Below, one piece after another: positions 15,880 to 25,997 of a DNA stretch of 64,000 nt (within the stretch, counting starts at the first letter, position 1; each line of letters starts with the position of its first letter). Source of the DNA: Agromyces sp. CF514 (lineage in GTDB: Bacteria > Actinomycetota > Actinomycetes > Actinomycetales > Microbacteriaceae); NCBI RefSeq assembly GCF_900113185.1, contig NZ_FOZD01000001.1, positions 434,001 to 498,000 on the forward strand, in the 5' to 3' direction. The position numbers and the translations under genes were made by a program. The notes below the pieces were generated by a model. The model was not told where the DNA came from. It did no database searches and saw nothing but the letters and a program-made list of their open reading frames with translations.

Positions 15880-18282
15880 GTGATGCAACGCACGCGGGCG
15901 GATCATCCGCCCACCCGATCCGGCCGACTCATCGGCGCAGGCGCGACCATCGCGGTCATGGCCATCGCGGGCACCGCGCTCGGCGCGGCACCCGCGTACG
16001 CCGCCGAGCCCGACTTCGGTCCCAACGTGACGATCTTCGACGACACCTGGACCGCCGACCAGATCAGCGCCGCCCTCATGGCGGCGTCGACCGAAGAGGA
16101 GTTCAGCCTCGATCGGCACCAGTTCTTCTTCAAGCCGGGCACCTACGGTTCCGCTGCCGGGCAGAACAACCCCGCGACCGCGACCGGCATCGTGAACTCC
16201 GAGCTCGGCTACTACCAGGCCGTCGCCGGACTCGGCGCATCGCCCGAGGACGTTCGCATCAACGGCGCGATCCACGTCGAGCCCGTGCGCCAGTGCGAGG
16301 CGAACCCGTGGGACTGCCAGCAGCCCGGTTCGCTCACGCGGTTCTGGCGGTCGATGTCGAACCTCACGTTCAACCCCATCCAGCGCCCGGTCGGCATCGA
16401 CGCGAACCGGCCGTTCCCGAGCGGCATCACGAACGCGCACCAGATGCGCTTCGCCGTCTCGCAGGCCGCGCCGCTGCGACGCATCAACATCGAGGGCGAC
16501 CTCACGCTGATGGGCCGCGTCGGCGAGTACGCGTCGGGCGGGTACCTCGCGAACTCCAAGGTCTCCGGTGAGATCCTGAGCGGTTCGCAGCAGCAGTGGT
16601 TCACGCGCGACTCCACCGTCGGCACGTGGAACGGCGGTGTCTGGAACATGGTGTTCTCGGGCGTCGACGGCGCGCCGGCGACCGACTTCGGGCCTCAGCC
16701 CGGCGGCGGCAACGGCAACAAGACGAACGTCGGCGACACGCCGATCAACCGCGAGTCGCCGTTCCTCTACCTCGACGGCGACGACTACAAGGTGTTCGTG
16801 CCGAAGGCGAAGCAGGACACGAGCGGGGTCGACTGGTCGACGGATGCCTCGGCCGGGCAGTCGATCTCGATCGACGACTTCTTCATCGCGCACGAGGGCG
16901 CCACTGCCGCGCAGCTGAACGCCGCGCTGGCGTCGGGCAAGCACCTGCTCATCACGCCCGGCGTCTACTACCTCGACGCACCGCTCGAGGTCGATCACGC
17001 CGGCACCGTCGTGCTCGGCCTCGGCTACGCCTCGCTCGTGCCCACCGCGGGCAACGCGGCGATCGAGGTCGGCGACGTCTCCGGCGTCAAGATCGCAGGC
17101 CTCACGGTCGACGCCGGCGAGGTGCTGTCCGACGTGCTCGTGAAGGTCGGCCCCGACGGCGCGAGCACGTCCGACCCCGCCGACCCGACCACGCTCAGCG
17201 ACGTGTTCATCCGCGTCGGCGGCCCGTGGGCCGGCAAGGCGACGACGAGCATCGAGGTCAACAGCCCCGACACCCTGCTCGACCACATCTGGGCCTGGCG
17301 CGCGGACCACGGCGAGGGCGTCGGCTGGACGTCGAACATCGGCGACCACGGCGTCGTCGTGAACGGCGACGACGTCACCGCCCTCGGCCTGTTCGTCGAG
17401 CACTACCAGAAGAACCAGGTCATCTGGAACGGCGAACGCGGTCGGACGATCTTCTTCCAGAGCGAGATCCCCTACGACCCGCCGACCCAGGGTGCGTACA
17501 AGGACGGCAACCGCCTCGGCTACGCGGCGTACCGGGTCGGCGACCAGGTGCGGCACCACCTCGCGCAGGGTCTCGGTGTGTACTCGTTCTTCGACAACCA
17601 GTACAACCAGAGCCAGGACATCTTCGTCGAGAGCGGCGTCCAGGTGCCGCAGCGACCGGGTGTCCGCGTCGAGTCGGCCGTCTCGGTCAAGCTCAACGGC
17701 ACCGGTGGTATCAACCACATCGTCAACGACCAGGGCGATGCGGCTCAGGGCGCCGGCGGTGGCATCTCGAAGTTCCTCGCGGTCTACGAGTCGGCCACCG
17801 ACCCGAACGCGCAGAACCTGCAGGTGACCGTGCCCGAGGGCGCACCCGGCGAGTTCGTCTGGAGCATCGACGGCACGAACGACATCGTCGACCTCGGCAC
17901 GGCCGTCGAGAACGGCGACCACTTCGCGGCAGCGGGCACGATCAACCCCGTGCGGGTCACCGACACGCGTCGGGGCTCGACCCCTTGGTCGGTCTCGGCA
18001 CAGGTGGGCGACTTCGAATCGCCGGCCGGCTCGTTCGGGGGCAAGTTCCTCGGATGGGCGCCGAAGATCGTCGAGGCCGGCGGCGGCGCCGTCGCGGGCG
18101 CGGCCGTGCAGTCCGGCTTCGTCAGCGGCACCGGCCTCGCCGACGCGTCGACCCTCGGCAGCGCGCCCGCGGGTCACGAGCGCGGGTCGGCCAAGCTCGG
18201 GGCCGACCTGGATCTGCGGATCCCGGTCGCCGCGACCGACGGCACCTACCGCGCCACCCTCACGATCACCGGACTCGGTTGA
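15880..18282 (+). CDS. Secreted right-handed beta-helix protein
   Basis: 800 residues from GTG 15880 (ATG 15883 is the alternative; AAAGGAG at 15867-15873 serves both). A Tat/Sec-like signal peptide ends near APAYA-AEP (about residue 42), so the protein is exported. The body resembles tandem pectate-lyase/GH55-like parallel beta-helices: HQFFFKPGTYGS, NLTFNPIQRP, GKHLLITPGVYYLDAPLEVDHAGTVVLGLGYASLVPT, VSGVKIAGLTVDAG, DHIWAWRADHGEGVGW and LFVEHYQKNQVIWNGERGRTIFFQSE. From memory, relatives carry misleading names (adenylyl cyclase, coagulation factor 5/8); nothing here supports those. A polysaccharide-binding or -cleaving role is inferred. The next gene encodes a surface protein. Confidence 0.75.
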   Translation: MMQRTRADHPPTRSGRLIGAGATIAVMAIAGTALGAAPAYAAEPDFGPNVTIFDDTWTADQISAALMAASTEEEFSLDRHQFFFKPGTYGSAAGQNNPATATGIVNSELGYYQAVAGLGASPEDVRINGAIHVEPVRQCEANPWDCQQPGSLTRFWRSMSNLTFNPIQRPVGIDANRPFPSGITNAHQMRFAVSQAAPLRRINIEGDLTLMGRVGEYASGGYLANSKVSGEILSGSQQQWFTRDSTVGTWNGGVWNMVFSGVDGAPATDFGPQPGGGNGNKTNVGDTPINRESPFLYLDGDDYKVFVPKAKQDTSGVDWSTDASAGQSISIDDFFIAHEGATAAQLNAALASGKHLLITPGVYYLDAPLEVDHAGTVVLGLGYASLVPTAGNAAIEVGDVSGVKIAGLTVDAGEVLSDVLVKVGPDGASTSDPADPTTLSDVFIRVGGPWAGKATTSIEVNSPDTLLDHIWAWRADHGEGVGWTSNIGDHGVVVNGDDVTALGLFVEHYQKNQVIWNGERGRTIFFQSEIPYDPPTQGAYKDGNRLGYAAYRVGDQVRHHLAQGLGVYSFFDNQYNQSQDIFVESGVQVPQRPGVRVESAVSVKLNGTGGINHIVNDQGDAAQGAGGGISKFLAVYESATDPNAQNLQVTVPEGAPGEFVWSIDGTNDIVDLGTAVENGDHFAAAGTINPVRVTDTRRGSTPWSVSAQVGDFESPAGSFGGKFLGWAPKIVEAGGGAVAGAAVQSGFVSGTGLADASTLGSAPAGHERGSAKLGADLDLRIPVAATDGTYRATLTITGLG

Positions 18283-18406
18283 TCGGGCTCGGTTGATCGG
18301 TTCGGGCCGACTAGGGTCGGTCCGGACCACCCCGACCGGGGCGAGCGCGTGTGCGGCGCCCGCCCCGGTCACCTCCGTTCCACCCTCGACGACGAGGAGC
18401 ACCACC

Positions 18407-19579
<1,173 letters not shown>

Positions 19580-19599
19580 CGGGCGGGGCACGAGACGAA

Positions 19600-19628
19600 G
19601 GGCGAGCGGATGTCGCATCCGCTCGCCC
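19600..19628 (+). terminator. Perfect hairpin terminator
   Basis: Arms of 13 bp (GGGCGAGCGGATG / CATCCGCTCGCCC) around a TCG loop, between the surface-protein gene and the convergent TetR gene; probably works both ways. The whole 29-bp core recurs exactly at 22918-22946. Confidence 0.75.
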
Positions 19629-19643
19629 TCGATCCGGGTCAGG

Positions 19644-20240
19644 TCAGCCGAGGTCGGCGTCGAGCATCGCCGAGGCGACGGAGCGGATCAGCGCGGTGAC
19701 CTCGTCACGCGTCTTCGTGCCGGCGAGGATGTCCATGACGAGGCCGTCTTCGAGCGCGACGAGCGCCCAAGCCACGCGGTCGACGTCGAGGCGCGGGCGG
19801 AATGCGCCGGTGCCGACTCCCTCGTCGATGATCTCGCGGTAGATCTCGACCTGGCGCCGGTCGAGCGCGTGATCGGCATCGTTGAGCAGGGGGTCGCGCA
19901 ACCCGAGCGACCAGAATTCGTAGAGGATGCGGGACTCGTCTCCTGCGAGCCCTCCGGTGGAGCCGGCCTCGATGGCCGCGACGAGTCGGTCGACCGGGTC
20001 GGACGCCCCGGCGACCGCCGAGCGGATCGTCTCGATGAAGCGGTCGCTCGCGGCGTAGACGAGCTCGCGGACGAGATCGCCGAGCCCGTCGAAGTAGTAG
20101 AGCACTGCGGAGGGCTCCATTCCGCATGCCGTGGCGATGGCTCGCAGCGTCGTGCCCTCGGCGCCCTCGCGAACGGCGACGTCGCGCGCCGCCTCGAGGA
20201 TCGCGAGCCTGCGCTCGGCGCGGCGATTGGGACGTGGCAT
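19644..20240 (-). CDS. TetR/AcrR family repressor of the permease-nitrilase operon
   Basis: 198 residues from the ATG at 20240 (start MPRPNRRAERR); the frame stays open further upstream but runs into the operator. HTH: RLAILEAARDVAVREGAEGTTLRAIATACGMEPSAVLYYFDGLGDLVREL (about 11-60), then a helical C-terminal domain of the type found in PsrA/YcdC-like regulators. It is divergent from an APC permease and nitrilase, and TTTGAATG-C-CATTCAAA (20337-20353) in the gap is the likely operator. Inducer probably an amine or amide substrate of that operon (inference). Confidence 0.88.
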   Translation of the reverse strand: MPRPNRRAERRLAILEAARDVAVREGAEGTTLRAIATACGMEPSAVLYYFDGLGDLVRELVYAASDRFIETIRSAVAGASDPVDRLVAAIEAGSTGGLAGDESRILYEFWSLGLRDPLLNDADHALDRRQVEIYREIIDEGVGTGAFRPRLDVDRVAWALVALEDGLVMDILAGTKTRDEVTALIRSVASAMLDADLG

Positions 20241-20314
20241 CCGCCCATTCTGCCGCAGCGGACCGCGCCGGGCGAGCTCGCTGCACCGAAATCTGAATGC
20301 CGTGCAGAAAACTC

Positions 20315-20343
20315 TTGACAGTCCGGGAGCATTGAGTTTGAAT
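20315..20343 (+). promoter_or_regulatory. Promoter of the permease-nitrilase operon
   Basis: TTGACA (20315-20320), 17-bp spacer, TTGAAT (20338-20343). The -10 is covered by the operator palindrome at 20337-20353. Confidence 0.55.
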
Positions 20344-20353
20344 GCCATTCAAA
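20337..20353. promoter_or_regulatory. TetR operator TTTGAATG-C-CATTCAAA
   Basis: Perfect 17-bp palindrome over the -10 box. A second CATTCAAA half-site lies at 20364-20371 and a degenerate version (TCTGAATGCCGTGCAGA) at 20292-20308, pointing to more than one bound dimer. Confidence 0.7.
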
Positions 20354-20396
20354 TAATGAACGCCATTCAAACAATGACTCGCGTCGAAGGAGACCG

Positions 20397-21977
20397 ATGA
20401 TCCAGACCCCGGCAGAGACCGCCCGCATGGCGGCCGCCGATGCTCCAGACAAGGGCCTCCGCCCGAACGCGCTCGGCCTCGGCCGCATCGTCGCCCTCGG
20501 CCTCGCCGCCGTCGCGCCTGCATACAGCCTCGCGGTCACACTCGGCTACGTGGTCGGAGCGGTCGGCGTGCACACGCCCTCTGCGTTCCTGCTCGGCTTC
20601 GTGCCGATCCTCTTCACGGCGTTCGCCTTCCGCGACCTGAACCGCGCCATGCCCGACTGCGGCGGCGTCTTCGTCTGGATCTCCCGAGCCCTCGGCCCCG
20701 TCGCCGGCTGGTTCTTCGGAGGTTGGGTGCCGCAGGTCGCCACGTTCATCGCGACCGCCGCCCTCGCCCAGGTGGCCACGGTCTACCTCCTCGCCGCGGT
20801 CGGCCTCGAGTCCGTCGCCGAGAACCCGGTCGCCGTGGTCTCGATCGCCGTCGGGTTCATCGCCCTCAGCGCCGCAGTGGCCGTGCGCGGCATCGAACTC
20901 GCCGCGTGGGTGCAGTACGCGCTCATCGCCCTGCAGATCGTCGCGATCGGCGGGTTCTGCATCGGGGCGTTCGCGGCGGTGGCCGCCGGCACCACGCCCT
21001 CGACGGGCGAAGCGCCGAACCTCGACTGGTTCAACCCGTTCTCGCTCGACGATCCGGCCGGACTCGTCGCAGGCGTCATCCTCTGCCTGTTCATCTACTG
21101 GGGCTGGGACGCGCTCATCTCCGTCAACGAGGAGACCACGGACCGCTCGAAGACGCCCGGCCGCGCCGTCGTCATCTCGACCGTCATCCTGCTCGTGCTC
21201 TACTGCAGCGCCTCGGTCGCGGCCCTCGGCTACGGCGGCGTCGACCTCATCACCGCCGACGGAACAATCGACGACGTGCTCTCGGTGCTCGGGCCGCAGG
21301 CAACGGGCGAGGTGTTCGGGCGCGTCATCACCGTCGCGATCGGGCTCTCCGCGCTCGCCGCCCTGTTCACGGTCGCGGTCAGTACCCCGCGGTCGTGGCT
21401 GAGCATGGCGACCTACCGGGCGCTCCCGGCGGCGATCACGCGCGTGCACCCCGAGCACCGCACGCCGAACGCGGCGACCTGGTGGTGGGCGGGCATCAGT
21501 GCGGCCACGATCGTGCTGCTGACCCTGATCTCGGCCGACTTCATCGGCCTCGCGATCCTCGCGATCGGACTCATGGTGGCGGCCTACTACGCGGTCACCG
21601 CGCTCGCGGCCGTCGTCTACTTCGCGCCCCAGCTGCGCCGCAACCCGAAGCAGCTCGTCGTCGCAGGCATCCTTCCCGCGCTCGGCGCGCTGCTCATGAT
21701 CGTCGCGTTCGGCGCGAGTGCGCTCGACATGGCGCGGCCGGAGTACGTGGGTGAGTCGGTTCTCGGCGTCGGCACGGTGTTCTGGATCGGCGTCGGCGCC
21801 CTGGCGCTCGGCGTCGTCGTGACCATCGCCGTCCGACCGGTGTTCCCCGACTTCTTCGGCCGCCGGACGATCCCCGTCGGCACCGTCGCGGACGACGACT
21901 TCGTGATCGCCGACCCTGTCGAGAGCCCGCCCGCCGCTGCATCCGCCACGGTGCAGAACGACCGAGAGGTGCACTGA
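20397..21977 (+). CDS. APC family amino-acid/amine permease
   Basis: 526 residues with about 12 hydrophobic helices. APC signatures: LGRIVALGLAAVAPAYSLAVTLG in helix 1, FRDLNRAMPDCGGVFVWISRALGP after helix 2, and YWGWDALISVNEETTDRSKTPGRAVVIS in the middle. The substrate is probably an amino acid, polyamine or similar amine. AAGGAGA precedes ATG 20397. The nitrilase gene begins 2 bp after its stop, so the two are surely one operon: import followed by hydrolysis of a C-N bond. Confidence 0.88.
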   Translation: MIQTPAETARMAAADAPDKGLRPNALGLGRIVALGLAAVAPAYSLAVTLGYVVGAVGVHTPSAFLLGFVPILFTAFAFRDLNRAMPDCGGVFVWISRALGPVAGWFFGGWVPQVATFIATAALAQVATVYLLAAVGLESVAENPVAVVSIAVGFIALSAAVAVRGIELAAWVQYALIALQIVAIGGFCIGAFAAVAAGTTPSTGEAPNLDWFNPFSLDDPAGLVAGVILCLFIYWGWDALISVNEETTDRSKTPGRAVVISTVILLVLYCSASVAALGYGGVDLITADGTIDDVLSVLGPQATGEVFGRVITVAIGLSALAALFTVAVSTPRSWLSMATYRALPAAITRVHPEHRTPNAATWWWAGISAATIVLLTLISADFIGLAILAIGLMVAAYYAVTALAAVVYFAPQLRRNPKQLVVAGILPALGALLMIVAFGASALDMARPEYVGESVLGVGTVFWIGVGALALGVVVTIAVRPVFPDFFGRRTIPVGTVADDDFVIADPVESPPAAASATVQNDREVH

Positions 21978-21979
21978 CC

Positions 21980-22855
21980 ATGCGAACCCTGTCCATCGCC
22001 GCCATCCAGACCTCGCCCGTCGCCTTCGACCTCGCCGCCACCTGGGCGCGGTTCGAAGCCCAGGTGCGCAAGGTCGTCGAGCTCCGCCCCCACGTCGATC
22101 TCGTCGTCGTGCCCGAACTGCTCCTCGCCGCGCCCGGACCGCTGCTGGCCGACGACCCCGGGTTCGACGAGCGGGCCGCCACCACGATCCCCGGGCCCCT
22201 GACCGATCGACTCGGCTCGCTCGCGCGCGAACTCGGCGTGTGGCTCGTGCCGGGCTCGCTCGTCGAGCGCGGCGACGACGAGCGCCTGTACAACACGGCC
22301 GTCGCGATCTCGCCTGAGGGCGAGGTGGTCGCGCGCTATCGCAAGCTGTTCCCGTGGCGTCCGTACGAGGAGCTCACCCCGGGGCGCGACTTCACGACCT
22401 TCGAGATCCCGGGGGTCGGACGCGTCGGACTCGCGATCTGCTTCGACGGGAGCTTTCCCGAGGTCGCCCGCCAGCTCGCCTGGCTCGGCGCCGAGGTGAT
22501 CATCCAGCCCACGCTGACCACCACGCGCGACCGCGAGATGGAGGTGGTCATGGCGAGGGCGAACGCCTTCGCGAACCAGGTCTTCGTGGTCAACCTCAAC
22601 GGCTCGGCTCCGTCGGGCGTCGGCGAGAGCGTGCTGGTCGACCCGGAGGGCACGATCCTCCAGCACGCGTCCGACGGCGAGGAGGTGCTGTTCGCCGTGC
22701 TCGACCTCGACCGGGTCTCGCAGGTGCGCGAGTACGGCACGTTCGGCCTGAACCGGCCGTGGGCGCAGCTCGCCGACCAGTGCGCGCTCGTCGAGTACCC
22801 GATGTTCGGCGGCGCGAAGATCGTCGCGCCCGCCTGGGCGACGCCGATGGAGTAG
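21980..22855 (+). CDS. Carbon-nitrogen hydrolase (nitrilase superfamily)
   Basis: 291 residues with the full catalytic triad: Glu46 (VVVPELLLA), Lys122 (YRKLFPW) and Cys154 (LAICFDGSFPEVARQLAWLGAEV). The family hydrolyses nitriles, amides, carbamoyl or N-acyl groups in the cytoplasm; the spacing fits aliphatic amidase/omega-amidase-like branches better than true nitrilases, but the substrate is open. It is cotranscribed with the amine permease and under the divergent TetR regulator, so the pair probably scavenges an amide or amine as nitrogen source. Confidence 0.88.
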   Translation: MRTLSIAAIQTSPVAFDLAATWARFEAQVRKVVELRPHVDLVVVPELLLAAPGPLLADDPGFDERAATTIPGPLTDRLGSLARELGVWLVPGSLVERGDDERLYNTAVAISPEGEVVARYRKLFPWRPYEELTPGRDFTTFEIPGVGRVGLAICFDGSFPEVARQLAWLGAEVIIQPTLTTTRDREMEVVMARANAFANQVFVVNLNGSAPSGVGESVLVDPEGTILQHASDGEEVLFAVLDLDRVSQVREYGTFGLNRPWAQLADQCALVEYPMFGGAKIVAPAWATPME

Positions 22856-22913
22856 GTCCCGCGGCGGGTCTCGTCGAGCGAGTCTGCGGGCGGGTGCGGG
22901 GTCGGGCGCCGAA

Positions 22914-22950
22914 GAACGGGCGAGCGGATGTCGCATCCGCTCGCCCGTTC
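22914..22950 (+). terminator. Perfect hairpin terminator, second copy of the core
   Basis: Arms of 17 bp (22914-22930 and 22934-22950) around TCG, between the nitrilase and the convergent ABC permease gene. Positions 22918-22946 are identical to 19600-19628. Confidence 0.75.
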
Positions 22951-22994
22951 GCGGGGTACCGGCCGAGCCGACCCGGCGCCGACGCGCCCGCGGC

Positions 22995-23777
22995 TCAGCG
23001 CGCCTTGCGCATCGAGCGCACGCCCACGAACACGCCGATCGCGCACGTGACGACCGCCGCGATCAGGCCGCCGATCACGTTCGGGTCGGCGAAGTCGCCC
23101 GCGAGCAGCGCCCGCTCGGCATCGACGAGGTAGCTCAGCGGGTTCACGGCGGCGGCGACCTGCATCCAGGCGGGGCCGTCTTCGAGCGGCAGCAGCATGC
23201 CCGACAGGATCATGAGCGGGAAGAGCAGCGTCTGGTGCACCATCCAGAACATCCAGTCGCGGTTGCGGCAGGCGAGTGCCAGCGCGTAGCTCAGCGCGCC
23301 GAAGCCGATGCCGAAGATCGCGAGCACGCCGAGTCCGGCGATGAGCCCCGGCACGTCGACGCTGAAGCCGAACGGCACGGCCACGACGACGACGATCGTG
23401 CCCTGGATCACGAGCGGTACGACCTCCTTCAGCGCTCGGCCGACGAGCAGGGCGCTGCGCGAGAGGGGAGCGACGAGCGTGCGCTCGTGCGACCCGGTCT
23501 GCATCTCGAACAGCAGGTTCGCGCCCGTGCTCGCGGTGCCGAACAGGGCGACCATCACGAGGATGCCCGGCACGAACCACTGCAGCGTGCCGGCGACGTC
23601 GCCACCCGAGGCGCCGACGAGCAGCGGGCCGAACAGGCCGAGGAACACGAGCGGCTGCACGAGCGAGAAGATCACGCTGAACGGGTCGCGCACGAGCGGG
23701 CGGGTCTCGCGCACGTACACGGCTGCGGTGTCGCGGACGAATCCCGTTGGGCGGGCGGTGGTGTCGGTGGTGGTCAT
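22995..23777 (-). CDS. ABC-2 type drug exporter permease
   Basis: 260 residues, about six membrane helices, with the ABC-2/DrrB pattern: RETRPLVRDPFSVIFSLVQPLVFLGLFGPLL at the N-terminus and the signature region NPLSYLVDAERALLAGDF near the C-terminus. AAAGGA precedes ATG 23777. It follows the ATPase gene by 29 bp; together they form a daunorubicin-resistance-like exporter of lipophilic compounds. Substrate unknown. Confidence 0.88.
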   Translation of the reverse strand: MTTTDTTARPTGFVRDTAAVYVRETRPLVRDPFSVIFSLVQPLVFLGLFGPLLVGASGGDVAGTLQWFVPGILVMVALFGTASTGANLLFEMQTGSHERTLVAPLSRSALLVGRALKEVVPLVIQGTIVVVVAVPFGFSVDVPGLIAGLGVLAIFGIGFGALSYALALACRNRDWMFWMVHQTLLFPLMILSGMLLPLEDGPAWMQVAAAVNPLSYLVDAERALLAGDFADPNVIGGLIAAVVTCAIGVFVGVRSMRKAR

Positions 23778-23806
23778 GATCCGGTCCTTTCGATGATGCG
23801 TGAGGG

Positions 23807-24841
23807 TCAGGCGGCGACGGATGCCGCGGGCTGGGCCGTGCGGTCGGCGTCGGCGTTGTCGTCGGCGGGCCCGGCGTGCGCGGCCTCCTCGCGGAGGCTC
23901 CGGCCGGTGAGGGCGAGGAACACGTCGTCGAGCGTGGGCTGGCGGTGGGTCGCCGCGACGACGCCCAGCCCGGCCTCGTCGAGCTCGCGGATCCACGTCG
24001 GCAGCGCGCGGTCGCCGCCCTGCGCGGTGACGGCGACCACGTGCGGGTCGCCCGCCACGATCGTGCCGCCGATGCGCGCTGCGGCGGCCGCGGCATCCGT
24101 CGTCGCATCGAACGTCAGCGTCACCCGGTCGCCCGCGAGCGAGGACTTGAGCGCGTCGGCCGTGTCGTCGGCGATGACCGTGCCGTGGTCCATGACCATG
24201 ACGCGCTCGGCGAGCTGGTCTGCCTCGTCGAGGTAGTGCGTGGTGAGGAAGATCGTCGTGCCGGTCGAGCGGCGCAGCTCGACGATGTGCTCCCACAGGT
24301 TCGCGCGGCTGTGCGGGTCGAGCCCGGTCGACGGCTCGTCGAGGAACAGCAGCTCGGGCCGGTGGATGAGGCCGAGCGCGATGTCGAGCCGACGCTTCTG
24401 GCCGCCGGAGAGCTGCTGCACCGTGCGGGTGGCGACCTGCCCGAGCTCGAGCGACTCGATGAGCTCGTCGGCACGCGTGCGGGTCTCGCGACGGCCCAGG
24501 CCGTAGAACGCGCCCTGCGCGTGCAGCTCGTCGCGCACGCGCTGGGTGTGGCCGCCCGAGTTGCCCTGGCCGACGTAGCCGATGCGACGACGCACGCCCG
24601 CGGCATCCGATCGGATGTCGCAGCCGGCGACGATCGCCTCGCCCGCGGTCGGCGGCAGCAGGGTCGTGAGCATGCGGAGGGTCGTCGACTTGCCGGCGCC
24701 GTTCGGGCCGAGGAACGCGACGAGCTCGCCCTCGCCGACCGAGAGGTCGAGCGGGCGGACGGCCTCGACGACCTGCCCCTTGGAGCGGAACGTCTTCGTG
24801 AGGCCTCGGGCGGTGATCATGTGGTTGGTCGATGTGCTCAT
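23807..24841 (-). CDS. ABC exporter ATP-binding protein (DrrA-like)
   Basis: 344 residues. Walker A GPNGAGKST, signature LSGGQKRRLDIALGLIHRP, Walker B LLFLDEPSTGLDP and the switch His in TTHYLDEADQLAERV are all present, followed by the DrrA-type C-terminal domain of about 100 residues (DDVFLALTGRSLREE). It powers the permease encoded next. It is divergent from a WYL regulator with a 60-bp gap, so that protein probably controls the exporter. Confidence 0.92.
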   Translation of the reverse strand: MSTSTNHMITARGLTKTFRSKGQVVEAVRPLDLSVGEGELVAFLGPNGAGKSTTLRMLTTLLPPTAGEAIVAGCDIRSDAAGVRRRIGYVGQGNSGGHTQRVRDELHAQGAFYGLGRRETRTRADELIESLELGQVATRTVQQLSGGQKRRLDIALGLIHRPELLFLDEPSTGLDPHSRANLWEHIVELRRSTGTTIFLTTHYLDEADQLAERVMVMDHGTVIADDTADALKSSLAGDRVTLTFDATTDAAAAAARIGGTIVAGDPHVVAVTAQGGDRALPTWIRELDEAGLGVVAATHRQPTLDDVFLALTGRSLREEAAHAGPADDNADADRTAQPAASVAA

Positions 24842-24901
24842 ACCTGCACTCTGCTCGGCATTGCGGTCAGCTTCTGTCCGGTTTCACGAGAGAATTCGAC
24901 T

Positions 24902-25960
24902 ATGGCCGCAACCACCACGAGAACCCTCGAACTGCTGTCGCTGCTGCAGAGTCACCGGCACTGGACGGCGCGCGAGCTCGTCGACCGGCTCGACGTCAGC
25001 GAGCGCACGCTGCGACGCGACGTCGAGCGGCTGCGCGAGCTCGGCTACGGCATCGAGTCGTTGCGGGGGAGCGCCGGCGGCTACCGGCTCGAGGCCGGCA
25101 CCGGTCTGCCGCCGTTGCTGCTCACCGACGACGAGGGCGTCGCCATCGCGATCGGGCTGCGCAGCCAGGCGACCGCCGGGCTGCGCGGAGCCGAGCACAC
25201 CACGCTGAGCGCGCTCGCGAAGATCGAGCAGGTGCTGCCCGCCGCCCTGCGCCGGCGCATCGAGGCCCTGCAGTCGCACGCGGCGGTCGGCCCGGGCATC
25301 GGCGTCGGGCGGTCGGGGGGCGGGGCGGGAGGTGCCGGCGGTTCCGGCGTGCCGGCCCCAGAGGTCGACTCCGAGCTGCTCGGCCTGCTCGCGCTCGCCT
25401 GCCGCGACTCCGAGCGGCTGCGGTTCCGGTACACGGATGCCTCGGGCGAGTCGTCCGCGCGCTCGGTCGAGCCGCACCGGCTGGTGCCCGTCGCCCGCCG
25501 CTGGTACCTGCTCGCGTTCGATCGCGACCGCGACGACTGGCGCACGTTCCGCCTCGACCGCATGAGCGAGCCGTTCCAGACGCGCGTGAACTTCGAGCCG
25601 CGCCCGATGACCGACGAGGAGGCGCGATCGCGCGTCGAGCGCGCGCTGCGCTGGCGCGAACGCAGCGTGTCGATGCGGGTCGTCGCGGCCGTGCCGCGCG
25701 AGGAGCTCGTCGCGCATCTCGGCTGGTGGGGTCGCGACGTCGTCGCGATCGACGACGGGCACTGCGCCTGGCCGCTCGAGGCCGATCAGGTCGAGAACCT
25801 CGTCATGGCGCTGATGTGGATGCCGCGCGGCATCGAGTACCGGGTCGAGGGCCCGCCCGAGGTGCAGGCGTTCCTCGCCGAGCAGGGAGAGCGGTTCGCG
25901 GCGGCATCGGGCGTCGGCCGTGCCGGCGGTGCTGGCGGTGCTGGCGGCGCCGGCGCGTGA
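24902..25960 (+). CDS. WYL-domain transcriptional regulator (YafY type)
   Basis: 352 residues. N-terminal HTH_11/DeoR-like domain: RTLELLSLLQSHRHWTARELVDRLDVSERTLRRDVERLRELG (about 6-50). WYL domain about 150-235, with VEPHRLVPVARRWYLLAFDRDRDDWRTFRLDRMS carrying the W-Y-L signature. Two low-complexity glycine-rich stretches, GRSGGGAGGAGGSG near residue 140 and a Gly-Ala tail, come from short DNA repeats. WYL proteins often respond to nucleic-acid ligands or damage; here the divergent drug exporter is the evident target. ATG 24902 lacks a clear ribosome binding site. Confidence 0.87.
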   Translation: MAATTTRTLELLSLLQSHRHWTARELVDRLDVSERTLRRDVERLRELGYGIESLRGSAGGYRLEAGTGLPPLLLTDDEGVAIAIGLRSQATAGLRGAEHTTLSALAKIEQVLPAALRRRIEALQSHAAVGPGIGVGRSGGGAGGAGGSGVPAPEVDSELLGLLALACRDSERLRFRYTDASGESSARSVEPHRLVPVARRWYLLAFDRDRDDWRTFRLDRMSEPFQTRVNFEPRPMTDEEARSRVERALRWRERSVSMRVVAAVPREELVAHLGWWGRDVVAIDDGHCAWPLEADQVENLVMALMWMPRGIEYRVEGPPEVQAFLAEQGERFAAASGVGRAGGAGGAGGAGA

Positions 25961-25997
25961 GCGAGCGGATGTCGGTGGGCGGGCGTTCCATGGACGC

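Noticed and set aside
15880..18282. Adenylyl cyclase or coagulation factor 5/8 protein
   Set aside because: These are names I recall from similar database entries, but no cyclase or discoidin domain can be seen; the pattern is a beta-helix.
20367..21974. A 535-codon frame antisense to the APC permease
   Set aside because: Shadow of the permease; charged Asp/Arg/Glu-rich sequence of the kind produced by the reverse complement of membrane-protein codons.
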